A stretch of DNA of 64,000 bases from Corynebacterium afermentans subsp. afermentans (GTDB lineage Bacteria > Actinomycetota > Actinomycetes > Mycobacteriales > Mycobacteriaceae). Made by a program: the position numbers and the translations under genes. The DNA lies in assembly GCF_030408355.1 (NCBI RefSeq), contig NZ_CP046606.1:1364001-1428000 (forward strand). The letters run 5' to 3'. Shown piece by piece: positions 54,266 through 63,927 of the stretch (position 1 is the stretch's first letter; the number at the start of each line of letters is the position of its first letter). The notes below the pieces were generated by a model. The model ran no database searches and had not been told where the DNA came from. It was given only the letters and a program-made list of their open reading frames with translations.

Positions 54266-55075
54266 TTACAGCTCGTCCGCCAGCTCCCCGCGGTACACGA
54301 TCGTGGACGGGCCGGTCATGGTGGCCTCGCCGTCGTCGAGCACGACCTCGATGGCCCCGCCCGGCACGTTCACGATCACGGAGCCGTTCTCGATGCCCGC
54401 GTCCGCAAGTGCTGCCTGCGCGGCAGCGACGGTACCGGTGCCGCAGGAGCGAGTCTCGCCCACGCCGCGCTCCCACACGCGCATGTGCACGCTGCCCTGA
54501 TCAAGCTCGGTGAGTACTTCCACGTTGACACCCTTGGGGAAAAACTCCGGGTCGAACTCCGGTGCCACGAGCTCCATGTCCGCAAGATCCGAGGAGCTCA
54601 TCCCCGGGATCACGCACGCCAGGTGCGGGTTGCCCACGTCCACGCCGATGCCCGCGAATTGCTGCTCGCCCATCGCCGCGGTGGACACACCGGTGACCTC
54701 AACGCGGCCCATGCCCACGGAGACAATCGCGTCGGCGCAATCGGCAGAGATCACCCGGATGTGCTTGACACCGGCGCGGGTGTCAACGTCGAACTCGGAG
54801 GCGTCTTCCAGCCCCTCGGCCACCAGCACGTGCGCGAACGCTCTGATGCCGTTGCCGCACATTTCTGCGATGGTGCCGTCGGCGTTGCGGTAATCCATAA
54901 ACCACATGCCTTCGGCTCCCCCGCGGCGCACCACGCGCAACAACCCGTCGCCGCCGACGCCGGCGCGGCGGTCACAGAGGAACGCAACCTGCTCCGGGGT
55001 TACGTCGAGCTGGTCGTCTACGTCGATGAGGACAACGAAGTCGTTTTCGGTGGCGTGCGCTTTAAGAAATTTCAC
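54266..55075 (-). CDS. dapF: Diaminopimelate epimerase
   Basis: 269 residues from a GTG that overlaps the miaA stop (GTGA). The catalytic cysteines are Cys73 in [10 protein letters not shown] and Cys210 in [10 protein letters not shown]. The enzyme makes meso-diaminopimelate from the LL form for peptidoglycan and lysine. The glycine loop of the family appears here as ATENDF at residues 8-13 rather than the common GTGNDF, which is odd but outside the cysteine sites. Coupled with miaA, as in C. glutamicum. Confidence 0.95.
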   Translation of the reverse strand: MKFLKAHATENDFVVLIDVDDQLDVTPEQVAFLCDRRAGVGGDGLLRVVRRGGAEGMWFMDYRNADGTIAEMCGNGIRAFAHVLVAEGLEDASEFDVDTRAGVKHIRVISADCADAIVSVGMGRVEVTGVSTAAMGEQQFAGIGVDVGNPHLACVIPGMSSSDLADMELVAPEFDPEFFPKGVNVEVLTELDQGSVHMRVWERGVGETRSCGTGTVAAAQAALADAGIENGSVIVNVPGGAIEVVLDDGEATMTGPSTIVYRGELADEL

Positions 55076-55971
55076 GTCAGCGAGTCTAACGCGGCGCCCA
55101 CAACGTCATCGCCGGCAGCGTCCAGCCACACCGTGCGCGGGTCGCGGTTGAACCAGGAGCGCTGGCGGCGCACGTACCGGCGCGTGCCGGTGATCGTCTG
55201 CTCCACCGCCGCGGCCTCGGTGAGCTCGCCGTCCAGCAGCGCCAGCACCTGGGCGTAGCCGATGGCGCGCCCGGCGGTGGAGTCGCGCACGAGGCCGGCA
55301 TCCACCAGGCCGCGTGTCTCGTCGATAAGCCCCTGCTCAAACATGAGCTTGGTGCGCAGCTCGATGCGCGGGTTGAGCCACTCGGCGTTGGTGCGCAGCC
55401 CCAGGATGCGCGTGCCCCAGCGCGGTGCCGCGTTCTTCGGCGGCTGCGAAGCCTGAAACGGTTTGCCGGTCAGCTCGATCACCTCAAGCGCGCGCACCGT
55501 GCGTCGCGGGTCTTTGTCCTCGATGATGCGCGCGGCGGCCGGGTCCACCTCGGCCAGCTCCGCGTGCAGCGCGTCCACCCCGATGTCGCTGAGACGGGCT
55601 TCATACTTCGCGCGCACGGTGGGGTCGGTGGGTGGGAACGACCAGGCGTCGATAAGCGATTGCACGTACAGCATCGATCCGCCCACCAGCACGGGCACCT
55701 TGCCGCGCGCCATGATCTTCTCCACCGTCGCCACCGCGAGCGCCTGGTACTCGGCCACCGAGGCGGTGCGGGTGACTTCCCAGATGTCCAGCAGGTGGTG
55801 CGGGATGCCCTCGCGCTCTGCCGCGGGAAGCTTCGCGGTGCCAATGTCCATGCCCTTATACAGCTGCATGGAGTCCACGTTGACCACTTCGCCGCCGAAC
55901 TCGTGCGCCAGCGCGATGCCGAGCGCGGACTTGCCGCTGGCGGTCGGTCCCACTACTGCAATCGGTTTCAT
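55072..55971 (-). CDS. miaA: tRNA dimethylallyltransferase
   Basis: 299 residues from ATG 55971, which overlaps the upstream stop (ATGA); a GTG nine bases earlier is an alternative. P-loop [13 protein letters not shown], the [15 protein letters not shown] motif and the WFNRDP motif at the C-terminus are intact. It adds a dimethylallyl group to A37 of tRNAs that read UNN codons, the substrate of MiaB at the right end of this window. It sits in the operon (unknown 188 aa)-miaA-dapF. Confidence 0.95.
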   Translation of the reverse strand: MKPIAVVGPTASGKSALGIALAHEFGGEVVNVDSMQLYKGMDIGTAKLPAAEREGIPHHLLDIWEVTRTASVAEYQALAVATVEKIMARGKVPVLVGGSMLYVQSLIDAWSFPPTDPTVRAKYEARLSDIGVDALHAELAEVDPAAARIIEDKDPRRTVRALEVIELTGKPFQASQPPKNAAPRWGTRILGLRTNAEWLNPRIELRTKLMFEQGLIDETRGLVDAGLVRDSTAGRAIGYAQVLALLDGELTEAAAVEQTITGTRRYVRRQRSWFNRDPRTVWLDAAGDDVVGAALDSLT

Positions 55972-56534
55972 ACGCTCCACTCCGCTACGTAGCGTCCCAC
56001 GCCCAAGGTGTCGTCGTGGTCGATCAGCCGGGCCTCTCTCGGCCGGAGGGCTGCAAGTTCATGCCACAACGCAGGTTCGGGCAAATGCTTATCGACGACC
56101 TCCGGTTGCCCACCGCCTAGCCACCCGCACAGCCGCTCGTGGTACTCCGGCGCGCCGTCCACGAGCGCGAGCGGGGCGCGCGGGGTCAACCCCGCCGGGC
56201 CGTCGAGCACCACCACAGTCACCGCGTCCGGATCGGGGGTGCCGATTACGCCGCGGACCTCGCGCACCTCCGGATCCCCCAACGCGAAACGCGCGACCAG
56301 CTCACCCAAGTGATTGCCCGCGCGCACGGTGATTTCGGGCCCGCCCCAGGCAGCAAAGGACCCGGTGTGGGCGGTGCGCCAGCGATCGTCTAGCGAGCAG
56401 ACGATGTCGATCGCCCTGCCGTCGGCGGTGCCTGCGAGTGCGCGGACGGCCTTGACAAGGCGTTGCGAAGCTTCGTCGCTAGGCGAAAGCGCGAGTGCCG
56501 GCGACCCCGGCACGATCCAGAGGTTGGGTCTCAC
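55968..56534 (-). CDS. Unknown protein upstream of miaA
   Basis: 188 residues if translation starts at GTG 56534. TAGGGT (56542-56547) is seven bases upstream, suggesting a leaderless start; a GTG two codons earlier is the alternative. The frame runs further upstream but there it is antisense to the DUF349 gene, so I exclude that part. The protein is Ala/Val-rich alpha/beta, with repeated G-D-P segments. A gene at this position (Rv2728c in M. tuberculosis) has been described as similar to class III extradiol dioxygenases, but I see no safe iron ligands here. It overlaps miaA by 4 bases. Confidence 0.6.
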   Translation of the reverse strand: MRPNLWIVPGSPALALSPSDEASQRLVKAVRALAGTADGRAIDIVCSLDDRWRTAHTGSFAAWGGPEITVRAGNHLGELVARFALGDPEVREVRGVIGTPDPDAVTVVVLDGPAGLTPRAPLALVDGAPEYHERLCGWLGGGQPEVVDKHLPEPALWHELAALRPREARLIDHDDTLGVGRYVAEWSV

Positions 56535-56670
56535 GCGCACAACCCTACCCAGCGCCCCGTTTGCTCCCCGCAGGGCGTGAAGTGCCGGTAATATCGCACG
56601 CATTGCGCAAGGCAGCCGCGACGCGCGGCACAGTGCGGCCACACCACAGGCCGCGGAAAGGATGTCCACC

Positions 56671-58023
56671 ATGACCGATTCGAACTCCACTCCGACCCCG
56701 GGCACCAAGGCGCCCTCGCCGGCCGCGATGGCGAAGAAGCCAGGGCCGCGCCCGAGAGCAGCGGCAAAGACCGTCACCCCGGCTCCCCTGCCGGCACGCG
56801 AGCCGTCGGATCCGTCCAAGTTCGGTCGCGTGGACGAAGACGGCAACGTTTTTCTCACCCGCGGCGGTCAGGAGCGCCAGATCGGCTCCTGGCAGGCGGG
56901 CACGCCCGAGGAGGGCCTGGCGCACTACGGCCAGCGCTACGACGACTTGGTCACCGAGGTGGAGCTCATCGAGACCCGACTGCGCGCCCACCCGGAAGAC
57001 GCGGATTCGCTGCGCAAGTCCGCGGAAGCGCTCAAGGCTTCACTTACGGACGCTGCGGTAATCGGCGACATCGACGCTGTGGAGGCCCGCCTGGACAAGG
57101 CAATCGACGCCTCTGACACCGCGCGCGAGAAGGCGAAAGAGCAGAAGGCGCAGCGGCGCGAGCAGGCGATCGCCCGTAAGGAAGCGCTCGCCGCTGAAGC
57201 CGAGGACTTAGCCGAAAACTCCACCGAGTGGAAGGCCGCGGGCGACCGCATCCGCGCCATTTTGGAAGAGTGGCGCGGCATCCGCGGCATCGACCGCGCA
57301 ACGGACGACGAGCTGTGGAAGCGCTACTCGCGCGCTCGCGACAGCTTCAACCGCCGCCGCGGCTCCCACTTCGCCGAGCTGGACCGCAACCGCGCCCAGG
57401 CCAGGAAAATCAAGGAAGAGCTGGTCGAGCGCGCCGAGGCGCTGAAGGACTCCACCGACTGGGGCCACACCGCCCGCGCATACCGCGATCTGATGACGGA
57501 GTGGAAGGCCGCCGGCCGCGCCCCGCGCGAGGTGGACGACAAGCTGTGGGAGCGCTTCCGCGCCGCCCAGGACCACTTCTTCGAGGCCCGCAACGCCATC
57601 AACGCCGAACGCGACCGCAAGTTCGAGGCCAACGCCGAAGCGAAGAACGCGCTGATTGCGGAGTACGACTCGCTCATCGACCCCGCGAAGGGCCTCGGCG
57701 CGGCGAAGGCGAAGCTGCGCGAGCTGCAGGACAAGTGGGACGAAATCGGCTTTGTTCCGCGCGGGCGTGTGCGCGAGTTCGAGGACAAGATCGGCCGCAT
57801 CGAGCAGCGCGTGTCCGAGGCGGAGGATTCCCGCTGGCGCAAGACCGACCCGGCGCAGCAGGACAAGGTCAACCAGTTCCAGGTCAAGGCCGACGACTTT
57901 ACCAAGCAGGCCGAGGCCGCCGAGGCCAAGGGCGATGCCACCAAGGCCGCCTCCCTGCGCGAGCAGGCGAAGCAGTGGCAGGAGTTCGCCGACGTCGCCG
58001 CCAAGGCCGTCAACGAGGGCTAG
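56671..58023 (+). CDS. DUF349 domain protein
   Basis: 450 residues from ATG 56671 with GAAAGGA eight bases upstream; an ATG at 56662 lies inside that site. After a basic proline-rich N-terminus (about 1-50) come repeated DUF349 helical units (about 125-380; recurring EWKAAG/ELWKRYSRARDSF and KLWERFRAAQDHF segments). Strongly helical and charged, with no membrane segment. DUF349 proteins of actinobacteria have no fixed function; the repeats look like a coiled-coil scaffold. Positional match to Rv2731. Confidence 0.85.
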   Translation: MTDSNSTPTPGTKAPSPAAMAKKPGPRPRAAAKTVTPAPLPAREPSDPSKFGRVDEDGNVFLTRGGQERQIGSWQAGTPEEGLAHYGQRYDDLVTEVELIETRLRAHPEDADSLRKSAEALKASLTDAAVIGDIDAVEARLDKAIDASDTAREKAKEQKAQRREQAIARKEALAAEAEDLAENSTEWKAAGDRIRAILEEWRGIRGIDRATDDELWKRYSRARDSFNRRRGSHFAELDRNRAQARKIKEELVERAEALKDSTDWGHTARAYRDLMTEWKAAGRAPREVDDKLWERFRAAQDHFFEARNAINAERDRKFEANAEAKNALIAEYDSLIDPAKGLGAAKAKLRELQDKWDEIGFVPRGRVREFEDKIGRIEQRVSEAEDSRWRKTDPAQQDKVNQFQVKADDFTKQAEAAEAKGDATKAASLREQAKQWQEFADVAAKAVNEG

Positions 58024-58036
58024 TAAGTTAGCGCGA

Positions 58037-59116
58037 GTGCTCCACCCCCACCTTTTCGTCCCCCGACCAGACCACGGCGACAATGCCGAGGCCGTGGTCG
58101 GGGGCTACGCCTTTTCCGCCACCCTGGCCATCCAGGACATCACCGGCCTTGCCACCTCCGGCGTGTCCGCCGCCCACATCGCCAAACGCCTCGAGCCCTC
58201 CGCCGAGTCCGAGGCGATGCTGTTCGGCCTGACCTCCTCGCAACACCTGCGACCGGTGACCGACTTGGGCTACCCGGAACTCTTCGCCGAGGACCTCGAC
58301 TTCCTCGACGCCTGGCTGTTCGTTTCCCTGCCCCTGCTGGAGGATCGCGGAGTGATCGAAGCGAACTTCACGTTCGACTCCGAGCTCGCTCCCCTTCCGG
58401 GTGAGCCGGTCCCCGACGCACCGTGGGAAAGCGCACTAAAGCTTCTCGACGACCTGTCGGCCCGCCTTTCCCGCCCCACCCGCCAACTATGGGTGACCCA
58501 CGCCCTCGACGTGGAGGAGCCGCCGCACGTGCGGGGCTACGGCTACACGCCGGCGTTCCGCGAAGATCAGGGCACGTTTTCCATCTCCGCGATACAGGGC
58601 CTGCCTCACGCCGTAGACGCCGAGTTCGCGGTCATCGAGGGACCGGGGTTCTTCTCGCGCCGCAAGGCAGGCGCGGACGAGGTGCAGCAGTTCTCCCGCC
58701 TGCTCACGGCGGCGTCGCGCGACTACCCCCGCGGCGAGCTGGTCATGGACACCATCGAGTGGGACCTTCAGCGCATCCGGGATGCCGGTGCAAGGTTGCA
58801 GGACCGCGGCGGCGCGCAGCTGACGGGCCTCGCCTACGTCGGCGGCGTGATCGTCGGGTTGTGCGAGGTGGTGCGCTTTCTCGCCGACGACGCGAAAGTA
58901 TGCGAGCTGGGCCTGGTCTACGTACTGCCCGAGCACCGCGGCCGCGGCATCGGTTCGGCGCTGCTGCGCGCGTCGCTGACCCGCGCCAAAGAGATCTGGG
59001 AGGACCTAGAGACCGTCTACTGCTCCTACCCCGCCGACTCGCCCGCGGCGAACGCCATCATGCGCGGGCTTGACGCTGAGGTGGTTTCTACCACCACCGC
59101 GTGGCAGGAAAGTTAG
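58037..59116 (+). CDS. GNAT-family N-acetyltransferase
   Basis: 359 residues from GTG 58037. TAAGTT (58024-58029) is exactly seven bases upstream, so a leaderless start is likely. The C-terminal domain (about 245-345) has the acetyl-CoA motif A VYVLPEHRGRGIGSALLRAS. The N-terminal half may be a degenerate second GNAT domain, as in mycothiol synthase (MshD), but the MshD order is not seen here. The substrate is unknown. It follows the DUF349 gene by 13 bases. Confidence 0.75.
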   Translation: MLHPHLFVPRPDHGDNAEAVVGGYAFSATLAIQDITGLATSGVSAAHIAKRLEPSAESEAMLFGLTSSQHLRPVTDLGYPELFAEDLDFLDAWLFVSLPLLEDRGVIEANFTFDSELAPLPGEPVPDAPWESALKLLDDLSARLSRPTRQLWVTHALDVEEPPHVRGYGYTPAFREDQGTFSISAIQGLPHAVDAEFAVIEGPGFFSRRKAGADEVQQFSRLLTAASRDYPRGELVMDTIEWDLQRIRDAGARLQDRGGAQLTGLAYVGGVIVGLCEVVRFLADDAKVCELGLVYVLPEHRGRGIGSALLRASLTRAKEIWEDLETVYCSYPADSPAANAIMRGLDAEVVSTTTAWQES

Positions 59117-59132
59117 GCAGTGCGCTCACCTG

Positions 59133-59224
59133 GTAAACGCCGATATCGGCGTTTACAGGGTGAGCTGCCACAAAAGCCCAGGTCGCGGATCGGCGGTCGA
59201 GCCAAATGCCGATATCGGCGTTTA
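59133..59224. repeat. Palindromic repeat pair, copy B (inverted relative to copy A)
   Basis: A perfect 24-bp palindrome with core GCCGATATCGGC (59133-59156) and a second one (59204-59224, AAAT on its left), with the cores again 70 bases apart. The spacer carries AAAGCCCAGGTCGCG (59173-59187), the reverse complement of the spacer motif of copy A. The pair lies between two convergent genes, so it could end transcription on both sides, but no T-run is present. Confidence 0.85.
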
Positions 59225-59253
59225 CAGGGTGACCCGCCCCGGCTTGATATCCG

Positions 59254-59868
59254 TTAGTCCGACGTCTTGCGGTGACGCTCTGCTGCGCGGGCACGGCGGT
59301 CGTCGATAAGCAAAGGGTTTTCCTGCTCCCTCGTCGCGGCGCGCTGCGCGAGCGCCACCTCGTCTTTGCCTTGCGCTTCGGCGCGCTTTTTGGCAACGGC
59401 TGCCTGTTCTTCGTTGCGCGAAAGGATCAGCGGGAACACCGTGAACACCACGATCACCACTGCAAGGACCACCAGGTAGTAGCCGGGCCCGCGGTTGATG
59501 CCGGAGGCGTTGGAGTTGCGCAGCCAGATGCCCAGCACCGAGTAGACCAGGGAGACGGTGGTGACCATCCACGCAGGAACCGCGAGCGCGAATCGCTGCG
59601 TGACCACGGCAAGAGTGGTCAGGATGCCCACGCCGACAAGCGAGATCCACGCGAAGACGTACTCCGTGATCGCGGTCTGGGCATCCTTCGCCGCGTCAGT
59701 TGCGGCGAGCACCTGCCACAGCGACGCCCCTCCCACGAACGGCAGGAACAGCGCCACCAGGTAGATGGCTACTGCGGCGGCGAGCACCCAGCGCTTCGTA
59801 CCCATGTCCACGGTGGATGCGGCGTTCTTCTCCGCGCGGGCAAGGGATTCGGTGTTGGGCTGCGTCAT
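59254..59868 (-). CDS. Unknown four-helix membrane protein upstream-adjacent to miaB
   Basis: 204 residues from ATG 59868. TACAGT (59877-59882 on the minus strand) sits eight bases upstream, suggesting a leaderless start. Four membrane helices at about 26-45, 70-92, 95-115 and 128-150, with a long, charged cytoplasmic C-terminus (about 152-204). The counterpart Rv2732c near miaB in M. tuberculosis is a similar membrane protein of unknown function. It follows miaB on the same strand by 17 bases. Confidence 0.75.
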   Translation of the reverse strand: MTQPNTESLARAEKNAASTVDMGTKRWVLAAAVAIYLVALFLPFVGGASLWQVLAATDAAKDAQTAITEYVFAWISLVGVGILTTLAVVTQRFALAVPAWMVTTVSLVYSVLGIWLRNSNASGINRGPGYYLVVLAVVIVVFTVFPLILSRNEEQAAVAKKRAEAQGKDEVALAQRAATREQENPLLIDDRRARAAERHRKTSD

Positions 59869-59885
59869 GTCGCCCAACTGTAGCC

Positions 59886-61412
59886 CTAGCTCCCGTAGCA
59901 GGCGGAATCTGCCGGTGCGGCGGCGGGCTGGCCGATCGTCGGCAAGCCGAGGCCCACACCGATGGGCGCGGTGGTAGGCACTTCTCCCCTCGCGGAGTTG
60001 TCGCCGGCCTTGGTGCGTCGGTGGTGGTGGATGCCGGAGTCCCCGATCAGGTAGTGCGGCTTCGCCTCGGTGATGGTGACGGTGACAATATCGCCCGGGC
60101 GGACCTCGCCGTCGATGTTGCCCTCGAGCGCGAAGTGCACCAGGCGCCCGTCGCGAGCGCGGCCGGACATGCGCTGCGTGCGGTCGTTCTTGCGGCCGCC
60201 CTCCTGCACCAAAAGCTCCTGGCGCGTACCAACGAGCTTCGCGTTCTCCTCCGCACTGATGCGCTCCTGCAGCGCGTGGAGGCGCTCGAAGCGTTCCTGC
60301 ACCACAGCCTTGGGGATCTGATCTTCCATCTCCGCTGCCGGGGTGCCGGGGCGCGGCGAGTACTGGAAGGTAAACGCGGAGGTGAAGCGGGCCTTTTCAA
60401 CCACATCGAGAGTGGCCTGAAAGTCTTCTTCGGTTTCGCCCGGGAAGCCGACGATGATGTCGGTGGTGATCGCCGCGTGCGGCAGCTTCTCGCGCACCTC
60501 GTCCAAAATAGCCAGGAACTTCTTGGAGCGGTAGGACCGGCGCATGTCTTTGAGCACCTTGTCGGAGCCGGACTGCAGCGGCATGTGCAGCTGCGGGCAC
60601 ACGTTCGGGGTCTCCGCCATCGCGTCAATGACGTCGGACGTGAACTCCGCCGGGTGCGGGGAGGTGAAGCGCACACGTTCCAAACCTTCGATGTCGCCGC
60701 AGGCGCGCAGCAGTTTGGAGAATGCGGAGCGGTCGCGCTCCATGTCGTCGTCGACGAAGTTCACGCCGTAGGAGTTGACGTTCTGGCCCAGCAGCGTCAC
60801 CTCGGACACCCCCTGGTCCACCAATGCCTTGACCTCGGCGAGGATCTCGCCCGGACGGCGGTCCACCTCCTTGCCGCGCAGGCTGGGCACGATGCAGAAG
60901 GTGCACGTGTTGTTGCAGCCCACAGAGATAGACACCCAGCCGGCGTACGCGGACTCGCGCTTCGCGGGGAGCACGGACGGGAAGACCTCGAGGGCCTCCA
61001 CGATCTCCACCTGGGCTTCATCCTCCACACGCGCCCGGTCGAGCAATGCCGGCAGCGCGGAGATGTTGTGGGTGCCAAAAACAGCGTCGACCCACGGCGC
61101 CTTTTCAATGACGGTGTCGCGGTCCTTTTGCGCCAGGCACCCGCCGACCGCGATCTGCATACCGGGGTGCTCGGCCTTGACATTCTTCAGCTGTCCGAGC
61201 GAGCCGTAGAGGCGCTTATCGGCGTTCTCGCGCACCGCGCAGGTGTTGAAGACCACCAGGTCGGGCTGCTCGCCTGCACCGGCCGCGACGTAGCCCGCGT
61301 CTTCGAGCATGCCGGAAAGACGCTCGGAGTCGTGCACGTTCATCTGGCAACCGAACGTACGCACCTCGTAGGTGCGCGGATTGTTGTTTTGGGTGGTGCT
61401 CGCCGTAGTCAC
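59886..61412 (-). CDS. miaB: tRNA-2-methylthio-N6-dimethylallyladenosine synthase
   Basis: 508 residues from GTG 61412. TAGACT (61421-61426 on the minus strand) is eight bases upstream, so it is probably leaderless. The N-terminal UPF0004 domain holds Cys22, Cys58 and Cys92 for one 4Fe-4S cluster; the radical-SAM CxxxCxxC is Cys166, Cys170 and Cys173 (CNNTCTFC); a TRAM domain follows at about 385-450. The C-terminal 55 residues ([12 protein letters not shown]...) are a corynebacterial extension. It adds a methylthio group to i6A37 made by MiaA. Confidence 0.95.
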   Translation of the reverse strand: MTTASTTQNNNPRTYEVRTFGCQMNVHDSERLSGMLEDAGYVAAGAGEQPDLVVFNTCAVRENADKRLYGSLGQLKNVKAEHPGMQIAVGGCLAQKDRDTVIEKAPWVDAVFGTHNISALPALLDRARVEDEAQVEIVEALEVFPSVLPAKRESAYAGWVSISVGCNNTCTFCIVPSLRGKEVDRRPGEILAEVKALVDQGVSEVTLLGQNVNSYGVNFVDDDMERDRSAFSKLLRACGDIEGLERVRFTSPHPAEFTSDVIDAMAETPNVCPQLHMPLQSGSDKVLKDMRRSYRSKKFLAILDEVREKLPHAAITTDIIVGFPGETEEDFQATLDVVEKARFTSAFTFQYSPRPGTPAAEMEDQIPKAVVQERFERLHALQERISAEENAKLVGTRQELLVQEGGRKNDRTQRMSGRARDGRLVHFALEGNIDGEVRPGDIVTVTITEAKPHYLIGDSGIHHHRRTKAGDNSARGEVPTTAPIGVGLGLPTIGQPAAAPADSACYGS

Positions 61413-61436
61413 GGCGAGACAGTCTAACCAGATGGG

Positions 61437-62585
61437 CTACAACCGCGAAATGACGTCTGCCAGCCCGTCGATCTGCTCGAACGTGTGGGTGGCCATCACC
61501 GTCACCCGCAGCATCGCTGCACCCCGCGGGACGGTTGGCCAGCGGATCGCGGGCACGAAGTACCCGGCTTCGCGGAGTGTGGCGGACGCGTTGACTGCTT
61601 TGGTCTCGTCGCCGATTGGCACCGGGATAATCGGGCTGGCCCAGTCGCCCATCCCGAGGTGGCCCGCCAACCGACGGATGTTGCGGTGCAGCGCAGGCAC
61701 CGGACTGTCCTGTCTCTCGAGCATGCTGATGGCCGCGGAAACCGCCGCGCACGTGGCCGGCGTGGACGAAGTGGAGTAGACGAAGGTGCGAGCTTTCTGC
61801 CGCAGCAACGCCGCGACCGGGGCGGAGGTAGCCACTGCCCCGCCCTCGACTCCGAGTGCCTTGGAGGAGGTGGCGACGAGGATGTCCGGATGTTCGTCGA
61901 TAAGCGAAAAGTGCTCCGTGATGCCGCGGCCTCGAGCTCCTAGTGTGCCGGTGCCGTGCGCGTCGTCAACCATGAGCGCGGCGCCGCGGGCGCGACAGAT
62001 GGTGAGCAGTTCCGGCACGGGCGCGAGGGTGCCGTCCATGGAAAACAGCCCGTCGGTGACCACGATTGCTTCTCCGGAGCGTTGTCGGAGCAGCTCGTCG
62101 ACGTGCGCGGGATCGCAGTGGCGGTACACGCGCACCGTGGCACCTTGCGCCTTGGCCAAGCGGCAACCGTCGATGATGCTGGCGTGGTTGCGCTCGTCCG
62201 ACAAGATCAACGTGTCCGAACCGGCGAGCGCCTGCAGCACACCGGCATTGGCCATGAACCCGGCGGAGAAAAACACGGCGTCGTCGTAGCCGAGGAAACG
62301 CGCGAAGTCGCGCTCAACCTGGGTGTGCAGTTTCGTGGTGCCTGTGGTCAGGCGCGATCCGCCGGAGCCCGCGCCGAACTGGTTGAGTGCGTCGGAGGCC
62401 GCTTCAGTCACGGCGGGGTGTTCGGCAAGCCCCAGGTAGTTCGAGGAGCTGAACAGGACGTACTCGTGCCCATCGATGGTGGCTACCGGGGTCTGGCCGG
62501 TGCCAAAGATTGCGGGGGTGCGCTCAAGGCCTTGGCTGCGCCAGTCCTCGCTGTGTTGCCTGGCGGCATTGTCGAGCCAGCTCAT
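61437..62585 (-). CDS. bioF: 8-amino-7-oxononanoate synthase
   Basis: 382 residues from ATG 62585, overlapping the bioW stop (ATGA). PLP motifs of the alpha-oxoamine synthases: Lys242 in VATSSKALGVEGG (Schiff base), His134 (ERNHASIID), Asp207 and His210 (VDDAHGTG). It joins pimeloyl-CoA and alanine to give 8-amino-7-oxononanoate. In C. glutamicum biotin synthesis is incomplete, and bioF is one of the missing steps, so its presence here is notable. Coupling to bioW strongly supports BioF over the related Kbl. Confidence 0.92.
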   Translation of the reverse strand: MSWLDNAARQHSEDWRSQGLERTPAIFGTGQTPVATIDGHEYVLFSSSNYLGLAEHPAVTEAASDALNQFGAGSGGSRLTTGTTKLHTQVERDFARFLGYDDAVFFSAGFMANAGVLQALAGSDTLILSDERNHASIIDGCRLAKAQGATVRVYRHCDPAHVDELLRQRSGEAIVVTDGLFSMDGTLAPVPELLTICRARGAALMVDDAHGTGTLGARGRGITEHFSLIDEHPDILVATSSKALGVEGGAVATSAPVAALLRQKARTFVYSTSSTPATCAAVSAAISMLERQDSPVPALHRNIRRLAGHLGMGDWASPIIPVPIGDETKAVNASATLREAGYFVPAIRWPTVPRGAAMLRVTVMATHTFEQIDGLADVISRL

Positions 62586-63298
62586 TCGGCCTCCCCAACC
62601 AGCACCGGGGTGTGCTCGAGGAAAGTGATCAGGTCTGCGGGCTCGTCGGTGTCCACGACGAACAGGCGGCCGCCGACCGGCGATCCGTCGGGCTTTATGT
62701 TGGGCACCCGCAGGTAGCCCAACTTTTTCGAGGCGACGTAGCCGGTGGTGTAGTCCGGATCGTCTGAGATGCACACCTCGGCCAGCACCGCCGGGTGGTG
62801 CGCCACTTTGGAGGCCAGCACAAGCGCATCGGTGACGCGGGTCTTGCCGGAGTGCGCCTCGGGGCGCTCGCCTGTAGCGATGGCGGCGTCCATGGAGGTG
62901 ACCCGCACGCCGCGGGCATGATCCGGTTCGAGGCGCGCACCGGTTGGCGCGTGGAACAAAATGGCGCCCCGCATGTCGCGAACGGTGGTGAGCAGGTTCC
63001 ACGCTTCGGCGGCGTGCGGGGTCAGCGGGACCAGGGCGTTGATGACGATGTCGCGGGCTTCGGCCGTGTCAGCGCAGCGCGCTTCTGCGATTGGCAACGC
63101 CGGGATGCGCTCGACCTCGCGGTCGATCGCGGTGACAGTCACGGTGATTGCATCCGGCTGTCCTTTGCCGTGGGTCATCGCGCGCTTGCTCATGGCGGCG
63201 CACACGTCCGGAACCTCATACTTCTCCACGATGCGCTCGGCGCCGGAGATGTGGGTGCCGTCCGCGCTGGATCGCATCTTCACGCTGAACAATGCCAT
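62582..63298 (-). CDS. bioW: 6-carboxyhexanoate--CoA ligase (pimeloyl-CoA synthetase)
   Basis: 238 residues. The BioW start has the signature MALFSVKMRSSADGTHISGAERIV, and the downstream GKTRVTDALVLASKVAHH and DYTTGYVASKKLGYLRVPNIK segments fit the family. It forms pimeloyl-CoA from pimelate, CoA and ATP. TAGACT (63306-63311 on the minus strand) is seven bases before the ATG: a leaderless start. The -35 zone overlaps a BioQ-like operator. bioA/bioD/bioB are not in this window. Confidence 0.9.
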   Translation of the reverse strand: MALFSVKMRSSADGTHISGAERIVEKYEVPDVCAAMSKRAMTHGKGQPDAITVTVTAIDREVERIPALPIAEARCADTAEARDIVINALVPLTPHAAEAWNLLTTVRDMRGAILFHAPTGARLEPDHARGVRVTSMDAAIATGERPEAHSGKTRVTDALVLASKVAHHPAVLAEVCISDDPDYTTGYVASKKLGYLRVPNIKPDGSPVGGRLFVVDTDEPADLITFLEHTPVLVGEAE

Positions 63299-63322
63299 GC
63301 GTACTAGTCTAGGAGACCGCCT

Positions 63323-63335
63323 TGAACACTGTTCA
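63323..63335 (-). promoter_or_regulatory. Candidate BioQ operator of the bioWF operon
   Basis: TGAAC-ACT-GTTCA is a perfect 13-bp dyad. BioQ, the TetR-type biotin regulator of corynebacteria, recognises a TGAAC-N3-GTTAC-like palindrome. It covers the likely -35 region of the bioW promoter (-10 at 63306-63311), so repression is expected. Confidence 0.65.
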
Positions 63336-63345
63336 GTGTTTCGGA

Positions 63346-63927
63346 CTACTCCTCACACTCGGCAATGCGCGCGTCCAGTTCTTCGCGCGCGATGCGCAGC
63401 GCCATCCCCTGGTTGAAGCCACGCCGGGCCAACGCGCCAACGACGCGGCGCAGGTGTTTGTCGTACTCGGCGCGGTCTGCCGGAGCTGCCTTGACCTTCC
63501 GCGCGGACTTTTCCGCCACAGCGCGGGCGGTGTGTTCTTCGTCTTCTTCAGAGATCTGCTCCAGTGCCGCGGCGCGGTCCGCCCCTGAAACGCCCTTGTC
63601 ACGCAGCTCCATATCCAGCGCTCGGGTGGACTTGCCCCTGCGGGAGGCTCTTTGGCGCACCCACTCGTGAGCGAACTGCGCGTCGTTGAGGAGGCCGGAG
63701 CCTGCAAGGTCGTCGAGCACTTCGTCAACAAGCTGCGGCTCAAATTCCGCCCTGATCAGCCGGTCGCGGAGTTCCGTGCGGGAGCGCGCACGCTGATCCA
63801 GCAAACCGAGAGCGCGCTTACGAACCGGCGCTAGCGCCTCCTCGTGTTCCCGGTCGAAAAGACCGGTGCCCGGTTCGAAGGCATCGAGCGCCGCCTGGAG
63901 CCGGGCAATCTGGTCCGCGTCCGCCAA
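63346..63927 (-). CDS. recX: Recombination regulator RecX
   Basis: 193 residues from a TTG at 63927 that begins right after the recA stop (TAG-TTG). The three-helix repeats of RecX are visible ([36 protein letters not shown], and [17 protein letters not shown]). RecX lowers RecA activity and prevents excess filament formation. As in most actinobacteria it follows recA with no gap, so its translation is coupled. Confidence 0.92.
   Translation of the reverse strand: MADADQIARLQAALDAFEPGTGLFDREHEEALAPVRKRALGLLDQRARSRTELRDRLIRAEFEPQLVDEVLDDLAGSGLLNDAQFAHEWVRQRASRRGKSTRALDMELRDKGVSGADRAAALEQISEEDEEHTARAVAEKSARKVKAAPADRAEYDKHLRRVVGALARRGFNQGMALRIAREELDARIAECEE

Noticed and set aside
56541..56858. 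Upstream extension of the minus-strand gene before miaA
   Set aside because: This part is antisense to the start of the DUF349 gene and adds low-complexity residues; a good -10 at 56542-56547 sets a later start.
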